A stretch of DNA of 64,000 bases from G963665185 sp049723905 (lineage in GTDB: Bacteria; Desulfobacterota; Desulfovibrionia; Desulfovibrionales; Desulfovibrionaceae). Under the pieces are notes generated by a model. The model saw only the letters and a list, made by a program, of their open reading frames with translations, was not told where the DNA came from and searched no databases. The stretch lies in contig NZ_JBJKFD010000001.1 in the NCBI RefSeq assembly GCF_049723905.1, positions 372,001-436,000 on the forward strand, given 5' to 3'. This document shows positions 17,267 through 26,088 of the stretch, in pieces. The translations under genes and the position numbers were made by a program. Position 1 is the stretch's first letter. Each line of letters begins with the position of its first letter.

Positions 17267-17630
17267 GATCCCCCCAGGATGTATTCCGTCCGGCTCGTTC
17301 TGGAAATGTTTTCTGAGTCTGCCATAGAATTTACCTATATTCTGGAATATTGCAAACCGAGGGAAAGTTGGCGGGATGTCATGGAGGTGCAACATCGATC
17401 GCTTAAATGATACTGCCCATCCCCTTTATCCCCGCTCGTCGTTGTCGGGGCTGGATTCCTTTCGGAGTAGGAAATATTAGGGCATTACAGTAAGGTATGA
17501 ATGTATGATGGTTGTGGTTGTTACGGAAACGAGGTACTGTTCGATAAAATTATGCAAAGCAGCATTTGTAAGCTCAAAGCATTTTCTATGAACGGATAAG
17601 GACAGAAACAAGGCACTCCAAGTACTCGTC

Positions 17631-17879
17631 ATGAATCTTACTTATTTTACCTTTTATATTGTCCTCGCCATGGTTCTTTTTATGTTTTTGTATGCGAAGT
17701 ACTCGCAGTACGACACGGACATCAGGAACAGTCTGGCGGATTTGGAAGAGGTTGAGGCGAAGGTGACGTTGTATGTAGAAACAATGGAACAGGAAATTAA
17801 AGAAAAACGCGAAAAAATACACGATCTTGAGCACGAAACCACGACGTTGCGCGATCAGATGCACAATAAGGATAGTTAG
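17631..17879 (+). CDS. Small membrane-anchored coiled-coil protein
   Basis: The 82-residue protein has one N-terminal membrane segment (residues about 5-22) followed by a continuous charged helix with heptad-like spacing (SLADLEEVEAKVTLYVETME onward), typical of a coiled coil. Its stop codon TAG abuts the ATG of the next gene with no gap, so they form a pair. It belongs to no family I recognise; a scaffold or regulatory role is only a guess. Confidence 0.6.
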   Translation: MNLTYFTFYIVLAMVLFMFLYAKYSQYDTDIRNSLADLEEVEAKVTLYVETMEQEIKEKREKIHDLEHETTTLRDQMHNKDS

Positions 17880-18347
17880 ATGGCGTACCTGCTTTTGCTT
17901 ATTTGCATCACGCTTATAGGAAGCGTTTACCTTAATCGGTACCTGGGCCGTTGGCACGACAGGAAAATTCGCGACATTCGAAAGCGCCGCGTTACCGCGG
18001 AGCTCCAGATGCGCAGGCAACGCAAGCGGCTGGAACGGCTGAATGAAAAGCTTAAGGAAGTGGAAGATACACACAAGATGTATTTGGATCTTGTGGAGAA
18101 GAAAGAGCGGCAGAAGTATGTTGAACCCGGTGACTGGCTGCTCAACAACAGGCACATTACGCTCAACAGCTACCTGCAGGCAAAAAAGTATGGGGACCGG
18201 AACAACAAGGATATTGTTGATTCCTGCATGATCCTCAACTTTATCGATAGAAAAGTCGCACGGCTTGCCCGTGAGGCGGTCGCCGCATCACAGCCGGATC
18301 TGGTTGCCCCGCCAAATGAAAGCGGGGCTGTCAACGACAATGGCTGA
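17880..18347 (+). CDS. Membrane-anchored coiled-coil protein, unknown
   Basis: The 155-residue protein has one N-terminal membrane helix (residues 2-20), then a very basic helical stretch rich in Arg and Lys (residues 25-60), an acidic-basic coiled coil, and a small C-terminal domain containing EPGDWLLNNRHITLNSYL. It is immediately downstream of a second membrane coiled-coil gene of similar architecture, and the two likely interact. The family is not recognised. Confidence 0.6.
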   Translation: MAYLLLLICITLIGSVYLNRYLGRWHDRKIRDIRKRRVTAELQMRRQRKRLERLNEKLKEVEDTHKMYLDLVEKKERQKYVEPGDWLLNNRHITLNSYLQAKKYGDRNNKDIVDSCMILNFIDRKVARLAREAVAASQPDLVAPPNESGAVNDNG

Positions 18348-18354
18348 CAACCCC
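18324..18354 (+). terminator. Hairpin at end of coiled-coil pair
   Basis: GGGGCTGTCA (18324-18333) and TGACAACCCC (18345-18354) pair with one mismatch. The arm overlaps the stop codon and only a weak T-rich stretch follows, so it is a possible terminator. Confidence 0.45.
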
Positions 18355-18497
18355 GATTTAGTTCCTTTCTCCGAAATTCGTGTTTTCGGAAGCTGATATT
18401 TTGCAGCCATGGCTGCAGCTCCCTGAAAACGTAGAACACTCTTTTTTATTCCACGAAATCAAAAGATATTGCAGTGTTTCCGTGTCTTGCGTTGCTT

Positions 18498-19289
18498 CTA
18501 TTTTTCCGAAGCGGCCCAGGTGACATATTCAATTCCCAGCTTTTTCAGCTGCCGGAAAGGAAGCCCTTGCTGCACGCCCTCGCCAACGCTTACCGGATCG
18601 ATCACCTTGCTGGTGCAGAGAATGTCGGCTCCCTTTTCAAAAAGAACCGGGGAAAGCGGGGTTGATGGGCCCACCACAATGGTCAGGGCGTGGCGGGTAT
18701 GCTCCAGATAATACGCCATATAGCGTGTCAGTAAGGCGGTGCCGGTAATCGCCATGATGTCGCATCGCGCCATGGCATCTTCCCATTGGTCACGGGGCAG
18801 TGCTCCGGGGATGTCGGCCAGTTCGAAAAGCATGGTTTCTGCTGCAAATTCCCTTACGTCCGGAGTAAAGGGAAAGTGCCCCACAATGCCGACTCGCTTG
18901 CCCTCGCCATGTTCGCGAAGAAGTTCACCAGCACCTGCGTTGCCGTAGTTTGCAGGACGGTCCAGCCCCGCATTGAGGGCGGCCAGCCCGATTGAGCGCA
19001 GGAAAAGGCTCTCGTCCTTGAGCAGGGCGGCGGTTTCCTTCAGGCTGCTTCCCTTAACTTTGTCCAGGCGCTTTTGCTCGGCTTCATTCGGCAGGTGGCC
19101 GAGCGATGCCGACAACCCCATGCTCTGCTCCGTTCCCACGGAAAGAAATTTGGGGCTGAGAATAAGTGAGGTAATGATCTCATCCGGCCTGGACATGCTG
19201 CCCAGAAGGGCATCGACAAGCGGGCCTTCGTTGGCCGAAGCCGCGGGAAGGTTGGGAGCCGGGGCGTGTTTGTTGCAGCATTTTTCCAT
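18498..19289 (-). CDS. DUF364/DUF4213-type Rossmann-like protein (putative metal-handling)
   Basis: The 263-residue protein has an N-terminal alpha/beta domain and a C-terminal Rossmann-like domain with VGIVGHFPFTPDVRE and ITGTALLTRYMAYYLEHTR, the DUF364 pattern. That family has been proposed to chelate heavy metals. The N-terminus has MEKCCNKH, a possible metal ligand set. The start ATG at 19289 has AGGAG at a six-base spacing. Its coding start lies inside the end of the upstream RarD-like gene region, so the two are cotranscribed. Confidence 0.72.
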   Translation of the reverse strand: MEKCCNKHAPAPNLPAASANEGPLVDALLGSMSRPDEIITSLILSPKFLSVGTEQSMGLSASLGHLPNEAEQKRLDKVKGSSLKETAALLKDESLFLRSIGLAALNAGLDRPANYGNAGAGELLREHGEGKRVGIVGHFPFTPDVREFAAETMLFELADIPGALPRDQWEDAMARCDIMAITGTALLTRYMAYYLEHTRHALTIVVGPSTPLSPVLFEKGADILCTSKVIDPVSVGEGVQQGLPFRQLKKLGIEYVTWAASEK

Positions 19290-19291
19290 GA

Positions 19292-20248
19292 TCAACTCCT
19301 GGCGGTGGTCGCATGCGCGGCCTTGCTCACGGCGCGGTGCGCCTTGAGGCTAGCTATTGAATACAAGGCGATGCCGGTCCATATCAGCAGGAAGGTAACA
19401 AGGTGCGTGCTTGTGAAGGTTTCGTGATAGACAAAGACCCCCAGTAGAAAGGCAAGGGAGGGGGACAGGTATTGAAAAAAGCCCAAGGTGGTGAGGCTCA
19501 TTTTTTTTGCGGCCCCGGCAAAGGCCAGAAGCGGTGCGGTTGTGACCACCCCGGCCCCAATGAGCAGCAAGTCCGTTTGGGCTCCAAGATGCCCCAAAGC
19601 AGCACTTCCATTGAACTGCCAATAGCTGAGGATGAAAATGCTGGGGATGCCTGCGTACAATGTTTCGAAAAACAGTCCCGGGAGCGGTGCGGCCGGAACG
19701 ACTTTGCGCACCAGTCCGTAAAAGGCAAAGGAAAAGGCCAGCCCCAGGGCGACCCAGGGCATGTGCCCGTATCCCCACAGTAAGTTCAGCACCCCCAGAA
19801 AAGCCAGCCCTATGGCGGCAATCTGCAATCGGGGCAGCCTATCTTTGAGGAAAATTACGCCCAGCAGGGCATTAACCAGAGGGTTGATATAATAGCCGAG
19901 ACTGGTCTCCAGCACATGGCCTGTGTTGACCGCCCAAATGTAGAGGAGCCAGTTTCCGCAGACAAGAGTGCAGGAGATAAGGAGCATTCCCAATATCTTT
20001 GGGCAGACTGTTATTGCGCGGATTTCACCCCAGCGTTTTTGCAGGGTGATGATCAGAGCAGTGAAGAGCAGCGACCAGACGACTCGGTGGCAGAAAATTT
20101 CCACGGGAGGGACTGCCAGCAATGCTTTCCAATAGACTGGGAGCAGTCCCCAAAGTACGAACGCCGTAACAGCGTAGGCGGCTCCCATAGCAGTCTTATC
20201 CGGACCAGAGGGAGGAGCCATTCCCTGCCCGGTAGCGGATGTTTTCAT
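19292..20248 (-). CDS. rarD: RarD-like permease (DMT superfamily)
   Basis: The 318-residue protein with ten predicted membrane helices has the RarD signature VLWGLLPVYWKALLAVPPVEI near the N-terminus and GYYINPLVNALLGVIFL near residue 120, within EamA repeats. The substrate is unknown; the E. coli name comes from an old chloramphenicol link. It starts four bases after the cold-shock gene and its stop overlaps the ribosome-binding site of the DUF364 gene, so csp-rarD-DUF364 form one unit. Confidence 0.85.
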   Translation of the reverse strand: MKTSATGQGMAPPSGPDKTAMGAAYAVTAFVLWGLLPVYWKALLAVPPVEIFCHRVVWSLLFTALIITLQKRWGEIRAITVCPKILGMLLISCTLVCGNWLLYIWAVNTGHVLETSLGYYINPLVNALLGVIFLKDRLPRLQIAAIGLAFLGVLNLLWGYGHMPWVALGLAFSFAFYGLVRKVVPAAPLPGLFFETLYAGIPSIFILSYWQFNGSAALGHLGAQTDLLLIGAGVVTTAPLLAFAGAAKKMSLTTLGFFQYLSPSLAFLLGVFVYHETFTSTHLVTFLLIWTGIALYSIASLKAHRAVSKAAHATTARS

Positions 20249-20252
20249 TAAG

Positions 20253-20462
20253 CTAGGCCTGTTCGGGGACTACACGCGCAGCTTTGGGCCCACCCGTGCT
20301 GTCCGCCAAAGTATACGTGACGCGTTCCCCCCGGCTTAAAGTTCGGAAGCCTTCGCGCTCGATAGCATGAAATTCGACGTAAATTTCGTCGCTGGTCTCG
20401 TCGTCGCGGATAAAACCGAATCCTTTTGGTTCGTTGAACCAGACAACGCTCCCTCTTTTCAT
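20253..20462 (-). CDS. Cold-shock domain protein
   Basis: The 69-residue single cold-shock domain protein has RNP1 as KGFGFI (residues 13-18), intact. RNP2 is changed to YVEFHAI, compared with the usual VFVHFSAI. Such proteins bind single-stranded RNA or DNA. An AGGGAG site precedes the ATG. It follows infA by 57 bases, with a GC hairpin between, and leads rarD. Confidence 0.9.
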   Translation of the reverse strand: MKRGSVVWFNEPKGFGFIRDDETSDEIYVEFHAIEREGFRTLSRGERVTYTLADSTGGPKAARVVPEQA

Positions 20463-20490
20463 GGACCGACTCCCTGACAGATATCCGCCG

Positions 20491-20512
20491 GGGTCGGGCG
20501 CAGTGCCGACCC
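20491..20512 (-). other. GC hairpin between infA and csp
   Basis: GGGTCGG (20491-20497) and CCGACCC (20506-20512) form a strong stem without a T-run. It may set the relative amounts of the two messages or protect the infA 3' end. Confidence 0.4.
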
Positions 20513-20519
20513 GGGCGGG

Positions 20520-20738
20520 TTATTTCATGCGGTAAGTGATGCGGCCGCGAGTGAGGTCGTAAGGAGAGAGTTCTACTTTGACGCGGTCGCCGGGCAGAAT
20601 ACGAATGTAATATTTGCGCATTTTACCGGAAATATGGGCAAGGACTTCATGTCCGTTTTCCAGTTCCACACGGAACATGGCATTGGGCAGGGCTTCCTGG
20701 ACAACACCGTCTACTTCAATTGCTTCTTCTTTGGCCAT
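20520..20738 (-). CDS. infA: Translation initiation factor IF-1
   Basis: The 72-residue S1/OB-fold protein has the nearly invariant IF-1 core: EGVVQEALPNAMFRVELENG-like strands, VLAHISGKMRKYYIRILPGD and VKVELSPYDLTRGRITYR. IF-1 occupies the ribosomal A site during initiation. GGAG with a five-base spacing precedes the ATG. It appears as the promoter-proximal gene of a unit continuing to csp. Confidence 0.97.
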   Translation of the reverse strand: MAKEEAIEVDGVVQEALPNAMFRVELENGHEVLAHISGKMRKYYIRILPGDRVKVELSPYDLTRGRITYRMK

Positions 20739-20773
20739 GCATACTCCAATATGTCTTGGGAAAAGAGTAAATA

Positions 20774-20803
20774 TTTATATTATTGTGCCGAATTTAAGAA
20801 CAA
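20774..20803 (-). promoter_or_regulatory. Probable sigma-70 promoter of infA
   Basis: On the minus strand TTGTTC (20803-20798) is separated by 18 bases from TATAAA (20779-20774), about 35 bases before the infA ATG. A perfect CTAGA-TTT-TCTAG palindrome (20804-20816) sits just upstream. Confidence 0.5.
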
Positions 20804-20816
20804 CTAGATTTTCTAG

Positions 20817-21066
20817 CATCCAAAAAGGGAAAGGGCAAGAATAGAGCCGGGCCATAACTTGAATCGGCTTTGAGAGCGGCCTGCTTTTGAGATGCCTTCA
20901 ATACGGGGTGGCTGGAAGTGGATGAGAAAGTATGGTGGGAGCGCATTCCGATGCTGCTTGCCCGCAGAACGTGAACCAGATCCTGAGTGTGTTGGTCATC
21001 CCGTCAGAATTTTTTTTATTCCCCCCATGACATCGCGTGGAAAATAGGCATGGGGCTGCCGTCGGC
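20817..21066. other. Intergenic region, no gene seen
   Basis: The stretch lies between the infA promoter and the end of the FlgO-like gene. No coding frame with a ribosome-binding site or recognisable product is present, and no convincing terminator was seen. Confidence 0.35.
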
Positions 21067-21747
21067 TCAGTATAGCGGCCGTTCGGTCGGGAAAGTCATG
21101 GAATTATTTCCCGGGCCAAAGCTTGCGTCTACACTGGGCTTGATTGGTGTGTTGAGGGGAGCGGGCTGGGTGGCCATACCCTGGATGCCGGGAGTTGCGC
21201 TGAGGGCGAAATCCGCCCCTGCCAAAACATGTTGATCGCTTACACGCACAACGCGGACGTTGACATATACGGAGTCTGAACCAACAGCGTACGATCCAGC
21301 AAGAATGCTGTCGAACCCTTCGGATTTAAGGACGGTTGGCAGATTACGGCTGAGACTGAACTCGCCGTCCCGGTTGCGGATATGAATGACAGGATTGCGT
21401 TCTTTGAGTTCGGCTGTTGCGAAGCCGAGCTGTGAGAGCCTGGAAGAAATTTGTTCCGGGAGCAGGCGCCCGAGGGTTGACGTAAGGGCGGTATCGTCCA
21501 CGTTCACAAATGATGTCAGTGCTATGGTTTGGTTCCCCGGTATTTCGTTATCCTTCAGAACCTTTGCCAAGGTGTTGGCGGCGCTGTAGCTTTGCTCAAT
21601 CAGCTGTTTTCCTTCCTCGCTGGTTATATTTACCTTGCTGCTGAGAGTGGTTAGCGAAGATGTGTCGAAGGTCTGATTATTCTTCAAGCTGCATCCAGCG
21701 AGGATGGCAAGAAGGACTATCGGAATAATAAGGCGAGGATACGTCAT
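21067..21747 (-). CDS. FlgO-like lipoprotein
   Basis: The 226-residue protein has a lipoprotein signal ending in the lipobox LAGC (C19). The mature part has the FlgO-domain pattern: ANTLAKVLKDNEIPG, IALTSFVNVDDTALTSTLGRL, LPEQISSRLSQLGF, then DSILAGSYAVGSDSVYVNVRVV and ADFALS. FlgO-family lipoproteins are outer-membrane factors tied to flagella in Vibrio. The start at 21747 has an AGG-type ribosome-binding site; upstream residues do not fit a signal sequence. It stands apart from the main flagellar cluster but near motAB. Confidence 0.75.
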   Translation of the reverse strand: MTYPRLIIPIVLLAILAGCSLKNNQTFDTSSLTTLSSKVNITSEEGKQLIEQSYSAANTLAKVLKDNEIPGNQTIALTSFVNVDDTALTSTLGRLLPEQISSRLSQLGFATAELKERNPVIHIRNRDGEFSLSRNLPTVLKSEGFDSILAGSYAVGSDSVYVNVRVVRVSDQHVLAGADFALSATPGIQGMATQPAPLNTPIKPSVDASFGPGNNSMTFPTERPLY

Positions 21748-21876
21748 GGCTTTTTCCTGTAAAAATAAAGACTGGGAACCTATCTGCTTTATCGGTCTGC
21801 CCAGGAAATAGTTTAGGGTTTTTATGGACTTGACGGGCTGGGGCGTGTCCATGCTGGGCCGAGCGATCTTACCTTT

Positions 21877-22695
21877 TTACATTTGGGGTATTACGCTGTT
21901 CAGAAGCGTGGCAAGAGCGCCGGCACTCTGCCGGGCCTGGCTGATGACATCGTCCAGGCTGGTCTGTGCCATGCAATCCGGCAGGTTCTTGTTTGTCAGG
22001 CAGGAGATTCCCAAGAGTTCCATGCCCATATGGTGGGCTGCAATGGCCTCAACAACAGTGGACATGCCAACCGCATCTGCTCCCAGTCGTTTGAGCATGC
22101 GTGTTTCTGCCGGAGTCTCCAGCTGCGGCCCAAGTACCTGCACATATACTCCGCGTTCCAGATGCATCTGGTGTTCTTGTGCCTGGTGCATGGCAAGCTC
22201 TATCAGGCGTTTGCTCCAGACTTCGGTCATGTCGGGAAAGCGGTCTCCCCAGCCATCCACGTTGGCGCCGGTAAGAGGAGACATGCCTGTAAAATTGATA
22301 TGGTCTGTGATGCACATCAGTCCACCTGCGTCGAACTGGACGTTGAGTGCTCCGGCTGCGTTGGTGATAACGGTTTTTTCTACTCCCAAAGCGCCGAGGG
22401 TGCGTATCCCCAATGCTGCAATGTCTGGCGTGTGTCCTTCATACAGGTGAAAGCGCCCCGACATCACGGCCACTTGGCGTCCTTCTACTTCTGCAATGCG
22501 CAATTCGCCCTTGTGGCTTTGTACGGTGGAAACCGGAAATCCTTCTATCTCCGCATATGGAATGCTGACCCCACCCAGATTTTCGGCCCAGGAACCAAGA
22601 CCGGTTCCAAGGACGACTCCTATGCAGTCGGGGAGAATTTGGATTTTCTTTTCTATAGATATTCTGGCCGCATTCACGTTATGAAGGTTTTGCAT
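21877..22695 (-). CDS. Purine nucleoside phosphorylase
   Basis: The 272-residue trimeric-type PNP releases purine bases from nucleosides using phosphate. Its motifs are VLGTGLGSWAE (phosphate site), GRFHLYEGH, the ITNAAGALN stretch and LGPQLETPAETRML, followed by GMSTVVEAIAA. The ATG at 22695 has a GAGG site; a TTG further upstream is less likely. It lies between the FlgO-like gene and divergently oriented motA. Confidence 0.93.
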   Translation of the reverse strand: MQNLHNVNAARISIEKKIQILPDCIGVVLGTGLGSWAENLGGVSIPYAEIEGFPVSTVQSHKGELRIAEVEGRQVAVMSGRFHLYEGHTPDIAALGIRTLGALGVEKTVITNAAGALNVQFDAGGLMCITDHINFTGMSPLTGANVDGWGDRFPDMTEVWSKRLIELAMHQAQEHQMHLERGVYVQVLGPQLETPAETRMLKRLGADAVGMSTVVEAIAAHHMGMELLGISCLTNKNLPDCMAQTSLDDVISQARQSAGALATLLNSVIPQM

Positions 22696-22811
22696 TAGGG
22701 CCTCGTTATTGTTATATCTTGCCAAGAGGGGGGCGATTTTCGAGTTGTTAGATACTGTCCGTAGTATTCAATTTCTGTCAAGCAAAGGACTCTGGCGGGT
22801 ATAACCTAATT

Positions 22812-23567
22812 ATGGATATCGCAACACTTCTAGGGCTTGTGGTTGGCCTGACCATGGTCATTGGTTCCATTTTTCTTGGTGGAGCCCTTAGTTCATTTAT
22901 CAACATTCCAGGTCTTATGATTGTCGTGGGCGGTACGCTGGCCGCCATAAGCGTCGCTTTCCCTTTTGAGGAAGTCGTACAGGCGTTCTACGCCGGCATC
23001 AAGATTTTTGCGTCCAGAAAAGTTCGTCCTCGCGAAGTGGTTGATATCATGGTTAAAGTCGCGGAAATCAGCCGTCGTGAAGGTCTGCTTGCTCTGGAAA
23101 ATATCCAGACGGAAAATGCCACCCTTAAAAAATCCTGCCAGCTTATTGCAGATAATGCTGATCCCGCCCTTATTCGAGATACGCTCCGAATCGAGATAAC
23201 CTCCATGAAACGCCGTCACAAAGTTGGACAGGATGTGTTCAGGGGGTTGGCCGCATATGCGCCTTCGTTTGGTATGATCGGTACACTTATTGGCTTGGTG
23301 CAAATGTTGGCCCAGTTGGATGATCCCAAATCCCTCGGTCCAGCCATGGCCGTGGCCTTGCTGACCACTTTTTATGGCTCGCTTATGTCGACATTGCTCT
23401 TTCTGCCCATTGCCGGGAAACTGCATGCCCGAACCATGCAGGAAATTTTGCATTTGGAGATTATTTTCGAAGGCGCAAAATCCATTCTCGAGAACAACAA
23501 CCCGCGTCTTGTTTATGAAAAACTTTCGTCCTTTATAGCTCCCAGGGAACGCAAGTATGAAAGATGA
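22812..23567 (+). CDS. motA: Flagellar motor stator protein MotA
   Basis: The 251-residue inner-membrane stator subunit has four membrane helices, the first with GLVVGLTMVIGSIFLGG. The cytoplasmic loop between helices two and three is charged and ends in RHKVGQDVFRGLAAYAPSFGMIGTLIGLVQML, the conserved proline region that transmits ion flow to the rotor. It overlaps motB by 11 bases, implying coupled synthesis. No ribosome-binding site is evident before the ATG. Confidence 0.96.
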   Translation: MDIATLLGLVVGLTMVIGSIFLGGALSSFINIPGLMIVVGGTLAAISVAFPFEEVVQAFYAGIKIFASRKVRPREVVDIMVKVAEISRREGLLALENIQTENATLKKSCQLIADNADPALIRDTLRIEITSMKRRHKVGQDVFRGLAAYAPSFGMIGTLIGLVQMLAQLDDPKSLGPAMAVALLTTFYGSLMSTLLFLPIAGKLHARTMQEILHLEIIFEGAKSILENNNPRLVYEKLSSFIAPRERKYER

Positions 23568-24294
23568 AGACGAGGGGCTCATCCTCGAAGAAGAGCAAGA
23601 GGATCAAGAGAGTGGCAACTGGCTAGTGACATATGCTGATATGGTCACATTGCTGCTGACCTTTTTTATTTTGCTTTTTTCCATGTCCACTCTGGATCAA
23701 ACAGAGTTTACGGATTCGTTTTCTGCCATTAAGCAGGCTTTGGCCGGGAAGTCAGAGAAGCTCGCTACTTCGCGAATTACGTCGAAGGAAGCCAGCGTCC
23801 TTGTGGAGCAGGTCAAGCTGCGGCGCGACATTCAGCAGCAACAAAAGAAAGTTTATTCTGAAGTCAAATATTTACAGACCACTAAAGGCCTGAAAGGCAT
23901 TGTTACGGCAAAGCTGGACAAGGGAAAGATAACACTACGCATTCCCTCCTCCGTCCTTTTTGATCCGGGCAGTGCTACCCTCAAACCTACAGGGAAGAGG
24001 GTCATTTCCGTCTTGAAAAATTTTTTCATCAAGCATTCTGATCAAATGATCAATATCAAAGGATTCACCGACAACACCGTTCCTTCTGCCAAAGCCCGGT
24101 ACAAAGATAATTGGGAGCTTTCGGCTTTAAGGGCGGTCAATGTATTGCGCTTGTTGGTGGGGCTTGGGATTTCCCCCAATCGAATGACCGCCACAGGGCT
24201 GGCCGATTTGGATCCGCTTTTTCCAAATAACAGCCCTGAAAACAGAGCTAAAAACCGGCGGGTCGAATTTGTCTTGGAAAAGATTGTCGGGTAA
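23557..24294 (+). CDS. motB: Flagellar motor stator protein MotB
   Basis: The 245-residue protein has one membrane helix carrying the ion-binding Asp28 in WLVTYADMVTLLLTFF. A periplasmic plug/linker follows, then an OmpA-type peptidoglycan-binding domain (IPSSVLFDPGSATLKPTGKR, IKGFTDNTVPS, NWELSALRAVNVLR and NRRVEFVLEK). It pairs with MotA to form the stator. Its start lies inside motA. No clear terminator follows it. Confidence 0.96.
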   Translation: MKDEDEGLILEEEQEDQESGNWLVTYADMVTLLLTFFILLFSMSTLDQTEFTDSFSAIKQALAGKSEKLATSRITSKEASVLVEQVKLRRDIQQQQKKVYSEVKYLQTTKGLKGIVTAKLDKGKITLRIPSSVLFDPGSATLKPTGKRVISVLKNFFIKHSDQMINIKGFTDNTVPSAKARYKDNWELSALRAVNVLRLLVGLGISPNRMTATGLADLDPLFPNNSPENRAKNRRVEFVLEKIVG

Positions 24295-24653
24295 GGTCTG
24301 ATCCGACTTGCGGCTTGACAAAGATGGGGCTCTGGTTAAAACACCACAGCTTTTCAAACACTTTGTAGAGTTTTGCCGCAAGGTGTTAGGCGTCCGGTAT
24401 TGGACGCGTGTTGGGCATGCAGCCGTCGCTTGCGTTGAGCAGCGTATTCGGGCACTTGGAGCATGCTCTCTTAATGTACGAACACAATTGGACGCGATAA
24501 TGTAATGTACGTCCGGCAGTGGGGTGAGCGTCTACCCTCTGTTATCTGTCGGTTTCGAACCTCTGATCCTTGGTCGGTCAGTCTTTTTGTCTGCTTTCTG
24601 CGCAGTGGCTGTTCGGCTTTGGAGCAACTTAACGACCCAATGGGAGACATCGC
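24295..24653. other. Non-coding gap between motB and the carboxylase cluster
   Basis: No convincing gene is present. A candidate promoter TTGACA (24315-24320)-16-TAAAAC (24337-24342) on the plus strand could serve the carboxylase genes through a leader of about 300 bases. A GCGTCC-GGTATT-GGACGC hairpin is present without a T-run. The leader shows no riboswitch I recognise. Confidence 0.4.
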
Positions 24654-26072
24654 GTGAGTGCGACACGGCATAAGGTGCTTATCGCCAATCGAGGCGAGAT
24701 CGCCATGCGAATTGCCAGAGCCTGCATTAAGCTGGGTTTGGACTTCGCATGTTTGTTCACGAAGGAGGATGCTCAATCCGGGCATCTCGACTTGGCCAGG
24801 GAAAAGGGCGGCGACAAAGCCCTGTACCGGGTCAGCTCGTACCATGACGCCAACGAGATTTTGTCTGTTGCGGATGAGGCCGGGGCAACGGCCGTTCACC
24901 CCGGATACGGTTTTTTTGCTGAAGATTTTCGGTTTGCAAAACGGGTGGTCAAACGTAACAGGCCGCTTGTCTGGATTGGACCGGGCTGGCGTGTTATCCG
25001 CGAACTTGGTGATAAGATAAACACCAAGCGACTGGCCCGCGGGCTGGAAGTTCCTACGGTTCCCGGTTCCGACCGTCCCGTGTACGACGAACTCGAAGCC
25101 GAACAGATTGCTTCCAACCTGTTTGCATTTCAGGCCGAACAAGGATTCGGCCACCACGTCGTCCTTCTCAAGGCTTCGGCGGGTGGTGGCGGAATGGGAA
25201 TTGAAGAGATTGACAGCCTCGATCTTTTCCGCAGCACCTTTCGACGGTTGCGGAACTATGCCAAACGTACTTTCCAGGATTCCGGTGTTCTCATCGAGCA
25301 GCGCATTTTCGATTACAACCATCTGGAAGTGCAGATCCTGGGTGATTCGTCGGGCAGCAATCATATCCATTTCGGTACCCGCAACTGCTCTGTTCAGAGT
25401 ACAGGACGCCAGAAGCGCGTTGAGGTAGCCCCTGGGTTCGCTCCCAAGGAATGGGGCTACACTTTTGATGCAGCCAAGGTGCTGAACGATATCACCGAAT
25501 ATTCCTTACGCATGGCCCGCGAGGTGCGGTACAACAGTGTGGGAACGTGGGAATGGATCGTTACACCAAAGGGTGATCCCTTCCTTATGGAAGTCAACAC
25601 CCGTATTCAGGTTGAAAATGGTATTTCCGGCATGATTTCGTCCATCAAGGGCGAAGGCCCGATTGATTTGATTGCCGAGCAGATTCGCACCGCCCTGGGG
25701 CAGCCTCTGGGATACAGCCAGGAAGACGTCAGTTTCGATGGATTGAGCATCGAATACCGTCTTATTGCGGAAGATCCTGCCGAAAAGTTCTCGCCGTGGG
25801 CGGGGGCAGTGGAGCGTTTTGAGTGGAAGGAGCAGCCCTGGCTGACCATGTACACTCAGGTTCCCAACGGCAGAACTTACGATATTCCTACTGAGTACGA
25901 TCCCAACCTTGCTCTGGCTATTATCAAAGGCAAAGATTTGGCGGAGGCCAAGGCAAGGGGTGTCGAGTTCCTTGATTCTTTGGTTTTGGAAGGACGTGAC
26001 AAGTCCGGCGGTTCCTTGCGCTCGAACATTGACTTCCTGCGTGAACAGACTGCTCATCTCCTTGAATTCTAG
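24654..26072 (+). CDS. Divergent biotin carboxylase (AccC-like, ATP-grasp)
   Basis: The 472-residue ATP-grasp protein has an AccC-like start (VLIANRGEIAMRIARACIKLG) and glycine-rich lid KASAGGGGMGI. The HLEVQIL metal/bicarbonate stretch and catalytic MEVNTRIQVE are present. Differences from AccC include QVENGISG in place of QVEHPVTE and an extra residue in the RNCSVQSTGRQK loop. It would carboxylate biotin on a carrier using ATP and bicarbonate. The GTG start has GGGAG upstream. It leads a three-gene unit with carboxyltransferase and carrier-like genes. Confidence 0.85.
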   Translation: MSATRHKVLIANRGEIAMRIARACIKLGLDFACLFTKEDAQSGHLDLAREKGGDKALYRVSSYHDANEILSVADEAGATAVHPGYGFFAEDFRFAKRVVKRNRPLVWIGPGWRVIRELGDKINTKRLARGLEVPTVPGSDRPVYDELEAEQIASNLFAFQAEQGFGHHVVLLKASAGGGGMGIEEIDSLDLFRSTFRRLRNYAKRTFQDSGVLIEQRIFDYNHLEVQILGDSSGSNHIHFGTRNCSVQSTGRQKRVEVAPGFAPKEWGYTFDAAKVLNDITEYSLRMAREVRYNSVGTWEWIVTPKGDPFLMEVNTRIQVENGISGMISSIKGEGPIDLIAEQIRTALGQPLGYSQEDVSFDGLSIEYRLIAEDPAEKFSPWAGAVERFEWKEQPWLTMYTQVPNGRTYDIPTEYDPNLALAIIKGKDLAEAKARGVEFLDSLVLEGRDKSGGSLRSNIDFLREQTAHLLEF

Positions 26073-26088
26073 GTAGCGTGGATACGTA

